A stretch of 64,000 bases of DNA from Leptofilum sp965223525 (GTDB lineage: Bacteria > Chloroflexota > Anaerolineae > Promineifilales > Promineifilaceae): contig NZ_OZ245005.1 in NCBI RefSeq assembly GCF_965223525.1, positions 744,001 through 808,000 of the forward strand. The letters run 5' to 3'. The notes beneath the pieces are model-generated. The model ran no database searches and was not told the origin of the DNA. It was given only the letters and a program-made list of their open reading frames with translations. Positions 1-8,047 of this stretch are shown here, one piece after another (the stretch's first letter is position 1; every line of letters begins with the position of its first letter). A program made the position numbers and the translations under genes.

Positions 1-387
1 AATTTAAGCAACAGGCTTGTGCTGAGCGCAGCCGAAGTAGCACACAGAGGATTGTCTTAATCACCTTGTTGTTCTTTCAGATAGATTCCAATGCTTTGCA
101 AGGCAAGTAGGGATTGCTCATCACAAAGCAAGACAATAATTTGAGGAAGTGTGCCGCGCCGATGTGACAGCAGCGTGACAGATTGTAACACCTTCCCAAC
201 GATGGCCGAAAAGTAAAAGTTATCTCCCCAAAACGGCCGTTTTGTGTTATTTTCAAGGGCAAACTTAGTAGACTGACTAGTCGGTTCAATATGAATTGAG
301 CCAGACTTCAAAAGTCTCATAAACCAACTTGGTCAACACCAGAACTAACCAAGACTTTTGAAGTCTACATGCACAAAGAGAAAGAAA
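1..387. other. Upstream region without a convincing gene
   Basis: I see no supported coding sequence here. Short open frames overlap each other on both strands and show no recognisable motif. The stretch carries one copy of the iterated palindrome ACGGCCGT near 233 and, from 272 onward, the inverted repeats described separately as candidate operators for the TetR gene that follows. The first 50 bases look like the tail of a dispersed repeat. Confidence 0.5.
272..366 (+). promoter_or_regulatory. Candidate TetR operator cluster
   Basis: Positions 272-285 read ACTGACTAGTCGGT, a palindrome with one mismatch centred on CTAG. This is the kind of site bound by many TetR/AcrR dimers. Positions 303-317 (AGACTTCAAAAGTCT) and 352-366 (AGACTTTTGAAGTCT) are each hyphenated palindromes and are exact reverse complements of one another, so they could also pair as a long hairpin. 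All lie immediately upstream of the TetR start at 388. Autoregulation is inferred from position only. Confidence 0.5.
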
Positions 388-990
388 ATGAATGAATCCA
401 CCGCCAAACGAGACCCAGACCAAACCCGCACCCGCATTTTGGATGCGGCACTCAACATTTTTGCCAGTAAAGGGTATTACAACACCAAAATGGATGAAAT
501 TGTAGACGAATCCCAAACATCCAAAGGATCGATCTACTTTCACTTTCCCAACAAAGAAAGGCTGTTTCTGGCTCTGGTAGACCAGTTTGCCGACCTGCTA
601 GAGCGGCGCGTTACAGAGGCGATTCAGCAAGAGAAAGTAGGCATTAACCGCGTGCGCGTCGCTCTAGAGACGTGCCTAACCACCTTTGGCAAATATCGCC
701 GTCCAGCCAAGCTGCTGCTAGTACAGGCGGTAGGGCTGGGCAGCACCTTTGAAAACAAGCGCAACGAGGTAAACGATCGCTTCGCCGACCTCATTGCCAC
801 CTATTTGCAAGAAGCAATTGACGTGGGCGACATTCCACCAACCGATGTAGAAGTTGTGTCTTACGCCTGGATGGGAGCCATTTACGGAGTGATTATTCGC
901 TGGGTGTACACGAGCGAGCCAGACCCGCAGCGGATTATGGATTCGTTATTGCCAATTTTGTTAAGGAGCGTAGGGTTTGAAACAACGTGA
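388..990 (+). CDS. TetR/AcrR family transcriptional regulator
   Basis: This 200-residue protein has the family's N-terminal helix-turn-helix: after about 15 residues comes TRTRILDAALNIFASKGYY, then the recognition helix region TSKGSIYFHFPNKERLF. The C-terminal two thirds is the variable, helical ligand-binding and dimerisation part. The ATG at 388 is preferred over upstream in-frame TTG/other codons because the family begins about 15 residues before the first helix, and a purine-rich stretch (aaagagaaagaaa) lies just upstream. The end of the gene overlaps the menF start by 14 bases and contains its ribosome site, so the two are likely co-translated. It may control the menaquinone genes downstream or itself through the palindromes at 272-366. 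Its ligand cannot be read from sequence. Confidence 0.9.
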   Translation: MNESTAKRDPDQTRTRILDAALNIFASKGYYNTKMDEIVDESQTSKGSIYFHFPNKERLFLALVDQFADLLERRVTEAIQQEKVGINRVRVALETCLTTFGKYRRPAKLLLVQAVGLGSTFENKRNEVNDRFADLIATYLQEAIDVGDIPPTDVEVVSYAWMGAIYGVIIRWVYTSEPDPQRIMDSLLPILLRSVGFETT

Positions 991-2428
991 AAAAGAGACT
1001 AGAGATTGGGGACCAGAGATTGCACAAAAATCGCCAATCTCCAATCGCCAGTCTCTAAAAAACGGCCGTCTCCTCTCCGTCTCCATCCCAGCACCTGGGG
1101 TAGAAACGGCCGTCTTTCTGCAACAAGCCCTCGGCCAGGAACGGTTCTTCTGGAGCGGGGCTAACGGCGGACTCACTCTGGCTGGCTTTGGGACAGCCGC
1201 CAATCTCATTGCTTGGGGGGAAGCACGTTTTACACAAATTCAGCAGCAAGCCACTGATTTATTTGCCGATGCAGTGATCCAGGGGAGTGAACGGCCGTTC
1301 GTCGGACCTCGTCTCTTCGGCGGTTTCTCCTTCATTGACAACTTCACCCCCGACAACACCTGGTCAATTCATTACCCAGCCCAGTTCGTCCTGCCCCACT
1401 ACCAGCTCACCCAGCAAGGCAATGAAAGTTGGCTCACTCTCAACGCCATCCTGCCCCCAGACGAATCGCCCAAAACCCTCCTCCCTGAACTCCAAACCGC
1501 CCTAAAAGCCCGCCTCAAGCTGCTGCGAAATGTCATGTCACCCAGTCACCCAAGCAACCGAAGGTTTCCCACCCCTTCCCCCCTTCACATCAACTACCCA
1601 ATGGGTTATAAAGCGTGGAAAAAGATGATCACCCACGCCACCCAAACCATGCAAAATGGGCCGCTGAACAAAGTAGTGCTTGCACGCGTCTGCGAAATTC
1701 GCTACGGGCAAAAGGTGAATGTGGACGGTGCATTGGCTTACCTAAACGCCACCTATCCGGACTGCTACCGCTTTTTGTTTGAGCCACGGCCGTTTCACGC
1801 CTTTTACGGTGCTACACCAGAGCTCATTGTGGGGGTAAACGGCCGTTCCCTCACCACAATGGGTTTGGCTGGGTCAATTGGTCGTGGGAAAACCCCAGCC
1901 GAGGACGAAACCCTCGCCCAAGAACTGCTCAACTCCGCCAAAAACCAGCATGAACACGCCCTCGTGGTGGAATCAATCCGGCGGCGATTGGAACCATTAA
2001 CCAGTGAACTCAACATTCCCGATCAGCCCAGCATCCTCCAACTGGGCTACATCCAGCACCTGTTCACCCCAATTCACGCCACGCTCAAACAAGCCGATGG
2101 CGTTTTGCCTATTGTGCAAAACCTGCACCCTACCCCCGCCCTGGGTGGCCAGCCGCGTGAGCTGGCTATTCCCTTCATTGGCCAGACAGAGCCAGTGCCG
2201 CGCGGTTGGTATGGTGCACCCGTTGGCTGGCTGGATCACAATCTGGACGGCGCATTCGGCGTGGCCATTCGCTCCGCCATCACCCAAGATCGCCGCGTCT
2301 GGCTCTACTCCGGCGCAGGCATCGTCGCTGACTCCGACCCACAAGCCGAATGGGAAGAAACCGCGCTAAAATTTAAGCCAATGCTCAATGCCCTTGGCTT
2401 GTCAGCAACCATCCCAAAGGAATTTTAG
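977..2428 (+). CDS. menF: Isochorismate synthase MenF
   Basis: Converts chorismate to isochorismate, the first committed step of menaquinone synthesis. The C-terminal chorismate-binding domain is clear: AGSIGRGKTPAEDE near the middle, KNQHEHALVVESIRRRLEP, then HPTPALGGQPRE, RGWYGAPVGWLD and LYSGAGIVADSDP, all signatures of the isochorismate/anthranilate synthase fold. The TTG start at 977 has an AAGGAG eight bases upstream, inside the TetR gene. Right after it, residues about 6-27 (KETRDWG...NRQSL) are encoded by a heptamer hairpin repeat (994-1056) rather than by family sequence, so the native N-terminus may begin near residue 30. It is the first men gene of the cluster and has four ACGGCCGT copies within it. 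EntC/PchA-type function is less likely given menD and menE next door. Confidence 0.93.
   Translation: MKQREKETRDWGPEIAQKSPISNRQSLKNGRLLSVSIPAPGVETAVFLQQALGQERFFWSGANGGLTLAGFGTAANLIAWGEARFTQIQQQATDLFADAVIQGSERPFVGPRLFGGFSFIDNFTPDNTWSIHYPAQFVLPHYQLTQQGNESWLTLNAILPPDESPKTLLPELQTALKARLKLLRNVMSPSHPSNRRFPTPSPLHINYPMGYKAWKKMITHATQTMQNGPLNKVVLARVCEIRYGQKVNVDGALAYLNATYPDCYRFLFEPRPFHAFYGATPELIVGVNGRSLTTMGLAGSIGRGKTPAEDETLAQELLNSAKNQHEHALVVESIRRRLEPLTSELNIPDQPSILQLGYIQHLFTPIHATLKQADGVLPIVQNLHPTPALGGQPRELAIPFIGQTEPVPRGWYGAPVGWLDHNLDGAFGVAIRSAITQDRRVWLYSGAGIVADSDPQAEWEETALKFKPMLNALGLSATIPKEF
994..1056. repeat. In-frame heptamer hairpin repeat in menF
   Basis: The stretch is built from degenerate seven-base units (agagact, agagatt, then ccaatct, ccagtct) arranged as two inverted arms around about 1025. 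It is translated as part of the MenF N-terminus. The same unit type recurs at 5881-5932 in menE, 9482-9538 after folC and 52813-52835 before recR. Confidence 0.7.
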
Positions 2429-2437
2429 GAACTCAAC

Positions 2438-2974
2438 ATGTGGGAAACAATGGAATTTATTTGGTCAAGACTGCTTATCTTTTCTTTCTGGCTAGCAATC
2501 CCTTGCGTCATTCTGGGCTTTATTGAAATGATGTTATTAGTTCGCAAAGGCGGAACAAAACTTAAACGTGGTTTCAAGATTTACGGCCGTTCATTATCCA
2601 CCAACGAACGAAACTTTCTGGAATCCCTCAATAAAGATATTGAGACCAAAGAGAAAAGTTTGTTGTGGAAGTACGAATGGGGATCGATCCGCAGAATAAA
2701 CAATGAAATTCTTGTCCAATTCCGCAGTCCCAAATGGCGAACCAGTTGGCCCTATGTTGGTTACATCAACCTGGCACAACCCCTCACAGAAATGCAATAT
2801 CGCACAGTAATTTTCCCCCACCTGGTTTTACTGCCATTCATCATATCTGGTGTTGGGGCGCTTTTTGTGGCACCGTTAATGTACTTAAATTTTCGCAACG
2901 AAACGCGTGGCATTGACAAGCACCTAGAAAAACTGTCCAAAAACCATCCAGAAAAGAACCAAACCATTTCATGA
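2438..2974 (+). CDS. Small two-helix membrane protein of unknown function
   Basis: I do not recognise a family. The 178-residue product has a hydrophobic helix at about residues 8-33 and another at about 122-150. A charged, probably cytoplasmic segment of about 90 residues lies between them, and the tail is basic and charged. The ATG at 2438 follows AGGAA closely and lies ten bases after menF; the 3' end overlaps the menD start by four bases (ATGA). Tight packing between menF and menD indicates cotranscription, but a role in menaquinone synthesis is only guilt by association. One ACGGCCGT copy at about 2584 indicates residence in this genome rather than recent import. Confidence 0.75.
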   Translation: MWETMEFIWSRLLIFSFWLAIPCVILGFIEMMLLVRKGGTKLKRGFKIYGRSLSTNERNFLESLNKDIETKEKSLLWKYEWGSIRRINNEILVQFRSPKWRTSWPYVGYINLAQPLTEMQYRTVIFPHLVLLPFIISGVGALFVAPLMYLNFRNETRGIDKHLEKLSKNHPEKNQTIS

Positions 2975-4746
2975 ATCCAAACATTTTGTACTCCAGCTTA
3001 TTTGTTAACAGTCTGGCAATTGTCGGACTACAATCTGTCGTGATTTCCCCTGGTTCGCGCTCCACGCCGCTGACGCTGGCGTTTGAAGCCCATCCGCAAA
3101 TTGAGACGTTTCTGCACTTGGATGAGCGGGGCGCGGGTTTTTATGCGCTGGGGATGGCGTTGGCCAGCAACAAGCCTGTGGCTTTGGTTTGTACGTCGGG
3201 TACGGCCGTTGCCAACTACCTCCCCGCGATCATCGAAGCTCGGATGAGCCAGGTGCCGCTGCTCGTCCTCACCGGCGACCGCCCCCACGAACTGCGCCAC
3301 AGCGGAGCCAACCAAACCATTGACCAAGTAAAGATTTTTGGCGACCAAGTGCTTTGGTCAGTGGATATGCCCATCCCTCAAGAAAATCCGCCAGAGGTTG
3401 CGCTGAGACATGTGCAGACAACGGCCGTTCGTGCCGCCACCACCGCCAACGGCATCAGTAAAGGGCCAGTGCATGTGAATTTTCCCTTCCGCAAACCGTT
3501 GCAGCCAGAGTTCAGTGAACCGTATTCAGTAATTAGTAATCAGGTCACAATTCACAATTCACAATTCACAATTCATAATTCCGCAGGCAAAATCACTCCC
3601 ACCACAGACCAACTCGACTGGCTAACGGCCGTTCTCATCCAACACCCCCGCGGACTCATCATCTGCGGCCCGCGCTGCCCCAACGACGACTTTCCCACAG
3701 CGGTAACGGCCCTGGCTCAGCAAACTGACTATCCTCTAATAGCCGATCCGCTGTCCAGCGTACGTTTTTTTAGCCGCAGAGACGAGGAGATCGCAGAGAA
3801 AAAATTCGCGCAATCCGCGGCCAATTCAATCATTAGTGGCTACGAGACGTTTTTACAAAGCGACCCTGGCTGGCCTGAACCTGAAGTGATCGTGCGCTTT
3901 GGGCAGATGCCCACCAGCAAATGGCTCAACGCCTACCTCAACAAGATCAATCCGGCGATCCGGTTACACATCCGCGAGAACGGCGTTTGGGCGGACGATA
4001 GCCATCGTACCACCCACTTTTGGCAGATCAACGAAACGGCCGTTTGCCAAACCCTCACCACCCGTCTGCACCATCACCAACCCAACCCAACTTGGCAGCA
4101 AACCATCCTCGCCACCGAGCAGGCCACCTGGAACACGCTGGAAAGCCAGCTTAACCAACATTGGTTCGATGGCGCAGCCATCGCCACCCTGCTGGCGCAG
4201 TTGCCGGAAGGGGCAAACTTGCTCATCGGCAACAGCCTGCCCGTGCGCCACCTGGACCAATACGGCCGTTCCCGCGCCAAAACGATCCACATCTTCGGTA
4301 ACCGGGGCGCATCTGGCATAGATGGCAATATCGCCACCGGGCTGGGCGTGGCTCAGGCAACTGGCCGCCCAACCTTCATTGTCGTGGGCGACGTAACCGC
4401 CCTGCACGATTTGAACAGCCTGCTGCTGGCTCGCCAAATGTCCAACGCCACTATTATCGTGTTCAACAACAACGGCGGCGGCATCTTCCGCCGGTTGCCC
4501 GTTAGCCAACACGAGCCACCTTTTTCAAGCCGCTTTCTAACACCACACGGCCGTACCTTTGCCCACGCCGCTGCTATGTTTGAACTGGATTACATTCGGG
4601 TAGAGAATCGAAGTGAGTTTGTAAATGCGGTAGAAACGGCCGTTACCAACCTTACACCACGCCTCATTGAACTCATTACCAACGGAACCAAAGACGAAGA
4701 AATCCGGCAGAAAATCAATAACATCATGGGAAAGTTTAGGAGCTAA
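2971..4746 (+). CDS. menD: SEPHCHC synthase MenD
   Basis: ThDP-dependent enzyme that joins 2-oxoglutarate to isochorismate in menaquinone synthesis. The 591-residue chain has the ThDP-enzyme layout. The PYR domain carries HLDERGAGFYALGMA and CTSGTAVANYLPA; the middle domain follows; the PP domain carries GNRGASGIDGNIATGLG, VVGDVTALHDLNSLL and IIVFNNNGGGIF. The GDvtalHDln stretch supplies the ThDP/Mg2+ site. The ATG overlaps the preceding gene by four bases. Two segments between the PYR and middle domains do not look like family sequence: about residues 185-204 (from 3525-3581) and about 266-279 (from 3766-3804). Both coincide with repeat DNA. About six ACGGCCGT copies lie within the gene. Confidence 0.95.
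   Translation: MNPNILYSSLFVNSLAIVGLQSVVISPGSRSTPLTLAFEAHPQIETFLHLDERGAGFYALGMALASNKPVALVCTSGTAVANYLPAIIEARMSQVPLLVLTGDRPHELRHSGANQTIDQVKIFGDQVLWSVDMPIPQENPPEVALRHVQTTAVRAATTANGISKGPVHVNFPFRKPLQPEFSEPYSVISNQVTIHNSQFTIHNSAGKITPTTDQLDWLTAVLIQHPRGLIICGPRCPNDDFPTAVTALAQQTDYPLIADPLSSVRFFSRRDEEIAEKKFAQSAANSIISGYETFLQSDPGWPEPEVIVRFGQMPTSKWLNAYLNKINPAIRLHIRENGVWADDSHRTTHFWQINETAVCQTLTTRLHHHQPNPTWQQTILATEQATWNTLESQLNQHWFDGAAIATLLAQLPEGANLLIGNSLPVRHLDQYGRSRAKTIHIFGNRGASGIDGNIATGLGVAQATGRPTFIVVGDVTALHDLNSLLLARQMSNATIIVFNNNGGGIFRRLPVSQHEPPFSSRFLTPHGRTFAHAAAMFELDYIRVENRSEFVNAVETAVTNLTPRLIELITNGTKDEEIRQKINNIMGKFRS
3525..3581. repeat. In-frame tandem heptamers in menD
   Basis: Four exact copies of ACAATTC (3547-3574) are followed by ATAATTC (3575-3581), and preceded by agtaatt/agtaatc units from about 3528. 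The array is translated within MenD as repeated Ile-His-Asn-Ser and Gln-Phe-Thr stretches in a region that should be a domain linker. No perfect opposing arm is seen here, unlike the hairpin members of the family. Confidence 0.75.
3766..3804. repeat. In-frame cgcagaga-type repeat in menD
   Basis: A T-run followed by agccgcagagacgaggaga and tcgcagagaaaaaa resembles the 'cacagagg' type repeat seen again at 46034-46060. It is translated within MenD as a charged segment (SRRDEEIAEKK). The match to the other copy is partial and judged by eye. Confidence 0.45.
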
Positions 4747-4748
4747 CT

Positions 4749-6311
4749 ATGCAAGATTGGCTTTCCAGCCGGGCACAAGCCACACCAAATAAGCTCGCCC
4801 TCATCATCGGCACTCAGCACTGGCGTTATGGGGAACTTAACCAGATGGTCAACGCCGTCTGTGCCCGGCTGCAGCAAGAAGGCATAAAGTCTGGCGATTT
4901 TGTCGCGGTGCTGCTACCCAACGGCCTACCCTACGTCTGCTTGATACACGCGCTGGCTCGACTAGGTGCCATTCTCGTCCCGCTCAACACCCGCCTCACC
5001 CCCGCCGAACTGGACTGGCAAATCAAACATGTCAACGTCCGCTGGCTAATTTCTGATGTGGATTTAGCCAAAGATGCGGGTGAATGGTTAATGGTTACCT
5101 GTAAATTGTTAAGGGTTAATCAGGCGTGGTTCGAGCCAACATCATTAATCATTAACCATTTACCATTTAATATTGACCATTATCACTCGGTGGTTTTCAC
5201 CTCCGGCACCTACGGCAAGCCCAAAGGGGTGCTGCTTACCTTTGCCAACCACTTTTGGAGCGCCACCGCTTCGGCCTACCGACTGGGGCTGCATCCCAAC
5301 GACATTTGGCTGAGCGTGCTGCCGCTGTACCATGTGGGTGGGCTGGCGGTGCTGTTTCGGAGCTGTTTGTACGGCACGGCCGTTTCCCTCCACGCTCGCT
5401 TCAACCTGGAAGCCATCAACCAAGACCTGGACAACAACCCAATCACCCTTATTTCGCTGGTACCAACCATGCTGCACCGCCTGCTGCAAAGCCGCACCCA
5501 CTGGCCTGCTGGCCTGCGCCTCATCCTCCTCGGCGGCGCGGCCGCTACGCCAGAACTGGTGCAGCGAGCCAATGCGCTACCGCGTTCGGTGAACAGTCAT
5601 CAGTCATCAGTAATCGGTAATCAGGCAACTGACCACCAATTACCGATCACCGATTACCGATTACCACTAGTCGCCCCCACCTACGGCCTCACCGAAGCTG
5701 CCTCCCAGGTTGCCACCATGCTGCCCACGGACGCGGTTCGCAAACCTGGCAGCGTGGGTAAGCCGCTCATGTTTACTAGTGTAAAAATTGTGGATGAGAG
5801 TGATGAGGAACGGCCGTCCAACGAAATTGGCGAAATTGTGGTGAGTGGACCAACCGTCACGGCTGGCTACTTCCAAAAAAAGACTAGAGACTGGAGACTT
5901 GAGGCTGATCCCAATCTCCAATCCCCAGTTTCCACCATCCACACCGGCGACCTCGGCTACCTGGACGACGACGGCGACCTCTTCCTGGTGCAGCGGCGCA
6001 GCGATTTGATTGTGTCTGGCGGAGAGAACATCTACCCAGCAGAGGTAGAAGCCGTGCTTCGGCAACATTCACAAGTTACCGAAGCGTGCGTTGTTGGCAT
6101 CCCGGATGCAGAATGGGGGCAGCGGGTGGCGGCGATGGTTCAGGTTGGGGTGGAAAAGGCCGTTACTCACCAAGAACTCATCACCTTTTGCCGCGATCAC
6201 CTCGCTGGCTACAAAATCCCCCGCCAAGTTGAGTTGGTAACTGAATTGCCCCTCACCGCTTCTGGCAAAATCGGCCGCAAGCAAGTGGCTGAACAGTTAC
6301 AAAAGCGGTAG
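4749..6311 (+). CDS. menE: o-Succinylbenzoate-CoA ligase MenE
   Basis: Adenylate-forming enzyme that activates o-succinylbenzoate to its CoA ester. ANL-family motifs are in order: the phosphate-binding loop VVFTSGTYGKPKGV, the APTYGLTEAAS motif, HTGDLGYLDDDGDLFL, the hinge RRSDLIVSGGENIYPAEVE and the C-terminal catalytic lysine in TASGKIGRKQV. The ATG follows AGGAG by six bases and starts two bases after menD. At 520 residues it is longer than many MenE proteins, and the extra length matches three repeat-derived insertions (5082-5172, 5594-5667, 5881-5932) that fall between conserved motifs and keep the frame. General acyl-CoA ligase activity cannot be excluded, but the operon makes MenE most likely. 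Confidence 0.9.
   Translation: MQDWLSSRAQATPNKLALIIGTQHWRYGELNQMVNAVCARLQQEGIKSGDFVAVLLPNGLPYVCLIHALARLGAILVPLNTRLTPAELDWQIKHVNVRWLISDVDLAKDAGEWLMVTCKLLRVNQAWFEPTSLIINHLPFNIDHYHSVVFTSGTYGKPKGVLLTFANHFWSATASAYRLGLHPNDIWLSVLPLYHVGGLAVLFRSCLYGTAVSLHARFNLEAINQDLDNNPITLISLVPTMLHRLLQSRTHWPAGLRLILLGGAAATPELVQRANALPRSVNSHQSSVIGNQATDHQLPITDYRLPLVAPTYGLTEAASQVATMLPTDAVRKPGSVGKPLMFTSVKIVDESDEERPSNEIGEIVVSGPTVTAGYFQKKTRDWRLEADPNLQSPVSTIHTGDLGYLDDDGDLFLVQRRSDLIVSGGENIYPAEVEAVLRQHSQVTEACVVGIPDAEWGQRVAAMVQVGVEKAVTHQELITFCRDHLAGYKIPRQVELVTELPLTASGKIGRKQVAEQLQKR
5082..5172. repeat. In-frame hairpin repeat 1 in menE
   Basis: The left arm is aatggttaatggttacc and the right arm attaaccatttaccattt; they are near reverse complements of each other. 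The units are degenerate heptamers related to 'ggttaat'. The segment encodes about 30 residues before the VVFTSGT loop. Confidence 0.65.
5594..5667. repeat. In-frame hairpin repeat 2 in menE
   Basis: Tandem gtcatca/gtaatcg heptamers lead into a perfect 13-base inverted repeat, GTAATCGGTAATC at 5610-5622 against GATTACCGATTAC at 5652-5664. It is translated as a polar segment immediately before the conserved APTYGLTEAAS motif. Confidence 0.8.
5881..5932. repeat. In-frame hairpin repeat 3 in menE
   Basis: agactagagactggagact opposes ccaatctccaatccccagt, the same family as the menF insert. It encodes KTRDWRLEAD and following residues, replacing the linker that normally precedes the HTGDLGY motif. 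Confidence 0.7.
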
Positions 6312-6348
6312 CGAACGGCCGTTGCCATTAACAAGGAAGGAGCAACCC

Positions 6349-7533
6349 ATGAAAATCGCAACCGTAAAAACCTTCATCGTTGGCGTTCCCCCGCCCCACT
6401 TTGGCGGACGCTACTGGATTTTCCTTAAGCTCGTCACCGATGGCGGCGTGGTTGGCTATGGCGAAGTCTACTCCGTTCCCTTTCACCCCCATGTCGTCGC
6501 CAAAATGATTGAAGATGTGTGCGAACGGCACGTTATCGGCGCAGACCCGTTCCAGATTGAGCGGCTGTGGCGCATCATCTACTCCAGTGGCTACACGCAA
6601 CGCCCCGACACCGCAATCCTGGGCATTCTCAGCGGCATCGAGATGGCCTGCTGGGACATCATTGGCAAAGCGGTGAACAAGCCTGCCTACGCCCTGCTGG
6701 GCGGCCAGGTGCATGAAAAGCTGCGCTCTTACACCTACATCTACCCCCAGCCAGAAGACAAAACCGATGTGTACCAAGATGCAGAGCTAGCGGCAAAACG
6801 GGCTTTGGAATATGTGGCGAGGGGATTTACGGCCGTAAAATTCGATCCCATCAGCCACTACTCCGCCTTCGACCCGCGCCAACTCACCCTAGAAGCCCTC
6901 GACCACGCCGAAAAGTTCGTCAAAACGCTGCGCGAAGCCGTAGGCAGCCGTGCCGACCTACTTTTTGGCACCCACGGCCAAATGACCCCCACCGCCGCCA
7001 TTCGCTTGGCCAAGCGGCTTGAAAAGTACGACCCACTTTGGCTGGAAGAACCCACCCCACCCGACAACCCCATCGAGATGGCGCTGGTTGCTCGCGCCAC
7101 CAGCATCCCCGTTGCCACTGGAGAGCGGCTAGCTACCAAATATGAATTTGCCCAGTTGCTACACCATCGCTCTGCCGCCATCTGGCAAATGGCACTGGGG
7201 CGTGTGGGAGGATTGCTAGAAGGCAAAAAGATCGCCAGTATGGCCGAAGCCCACTACATCCAAATTGCCCCTCACCTCTACTGCGGCCCTATCGCCGCTG
7301 CCGCCGACATCCAACTGAGTGCTTGCACCCCCAACTTCCTCATCCAAGAAAGCATTTTGGATTGGAGCGGCTTTCACGCCAAAATACTCAAAAAGCCGCT
7401 GGATTGGCAAAATGGCTACATCATCCCTCCCACCGAACCTGGCTTGGGCGTAGAGCTAGATGAGTCCGTCCTTGCCGACTACCCTTATGAAGATGATAAA
7501 CTTCATCTGGAAATGGTTGAGAATCCAGTTTAG
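6349..7533 (+). CDS. Enolase-superfamily enzyme, mandelate racemase/sugar-acid dehydratase type
   Basis: A 394-residue protein with the superfamily's N-terminal capping domain and C-terminal TIM barrel. Seen in the barrel: AVKFDP on the second strand, FGTHGQ and LEEPTPPDN for metal binding, GERLAT, and IAPHLYCGP, whose His is the catalytic base of the mandelate racemase subgroup. The final DWQNGYIIPPTEPGLGVEL is typical of acid-sugar dehydratases. The ATG at 6349 follows AAGGAAGGAG; the longer frame from 6322 lacks this. It sits where menC could be, but it lacks the pair of lysines expected of o-succinylbenzoate synthase: there is no Lys on the sixth strand, where IWQMALG is seen. I therefore favour dehydratase or racemase chemistry on a sugar acid, substrate unknown. 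Confidence 0.82.
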   Translation: MKIATVKTFIVGVPPPHFGGRYWIFLKLVTDGGVVGYGEVYSVPFHPHVVAKMIEDVCERHVIGADPFQIERLWRIIYSSGYTQRPDTAILGILSGIEMACWDIIGKAVNKPAYALLGGQVHEKLRSYTYIYPQPEDKTDVYQDAELAAKRALEYVARGFTAVKFDPISHYSAFDPRQLTLEALDHAEKFVKTLREAVGSRADLLFGTHGQMTPTAAIRLAKRLEKYDPLWLEEPTPPDNPIEMALVARATSIPVATGERLATKYEFAQLLHHRSAAIWQMALGRVGGLLEGKKIASMAEAHYIQIAPHLYCGPIAAAADIQLSACTPNFLIQESILDWSGFHAKILKKPLDWQNGYIIPPTEPGLGVELDESVLADYPYEDDKLHLEMVENPV

Positions 7534-7916
7534 CCCAAAATACCTGTGTTAATCAGGCGCAGGGCAACGCCAAAGAGAAAGAGGTTGCTAAAGGCCAGCA
7601 CCCACTGCCCTCGGTTGGAATCGTCGCCGCGCAGGGCGGTGAAGTAGATGAAGGGCAGAAAGACGACGACAAATGCCCCGTACAGCACATGCACCTCAGG
7701 CCGAGCTAACGCGGAGAGACGGCCGTTTACCCACAAAACCACCCCAATCAAACTTTGCAAAACAAACAATCCCTGACCAATCGCCGCTGCCCCCAAGTAA
7801 CTGCCATCCACCGACAGCCCACGAATCGCCCGTACCAACCCCCACACACCAATCGCCAAAAAAAACATCCAGGCCATATTAGAAAGCCCTTCATGCAACA
7901 CAATCACAAATCCCAT
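7530..7916 (-). CDS. Four-helix membrane protein of unknown function
   Basis: The 128-residue product is largely hydrophobic, with four likely transmembrane helices at about residues 8-28, 40-62, 72-93 and 103-124, joined by short loops. No catalytic motif is visible. Its stop codon overlaps the end of the convergent enolase-type gene by four bases. One ACGGCCGT copy lies inside. It looks like a real gene because hydrophobic periodicity holds over its whole length, but I cannot name it. Confidence 0.65.
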   Translation of the reverse strand: MGFVIVLHEGLSNMAWMFFLAIGVWGLVRAIRGLSVDGSYLGAAAIGQGLFVLQSLIGVVLWVNGRLSALARPEVHVLYGAFVVVFLPFIYFTALRGDDSNRGQWVLAFSNLFLFGVALRLINTGILG

Positions 7917-7945
7917 CTAAATTACTCCCAATTTCAATTCGGCAT

Positions 7946-8000
7946 TCTATTGCGTATTTCGTATCGCGTAGTTGAGAAAGCCATACGAAATACGCACTAT
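7946..8000. repeat. Intergenic hairpin with 13-base perfect arms
   Basis: GCGTATTTCGTAT at 7952-7964 is the exact reverse complement of ATACGAAATACGC at 7983-7995. It lies between the divergently transcribed membrane protein and folC. The heptad-like tgcgtat/ttcgtat units relate it to the other hairpin repeats in the window. Confidence 0.8.
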
Positions 8001-8047
8001 TTTCGCCCTCTTCCATCAAACGCCACTATTGGTTACAATCGCAGCCT

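Noticed and set aside
6349..7533. menC (o-succinylbenzoate synthase)
   Set aside because: The sixth-strand lysine is missing and mandelate-racemase-type His and GER motifs are present.
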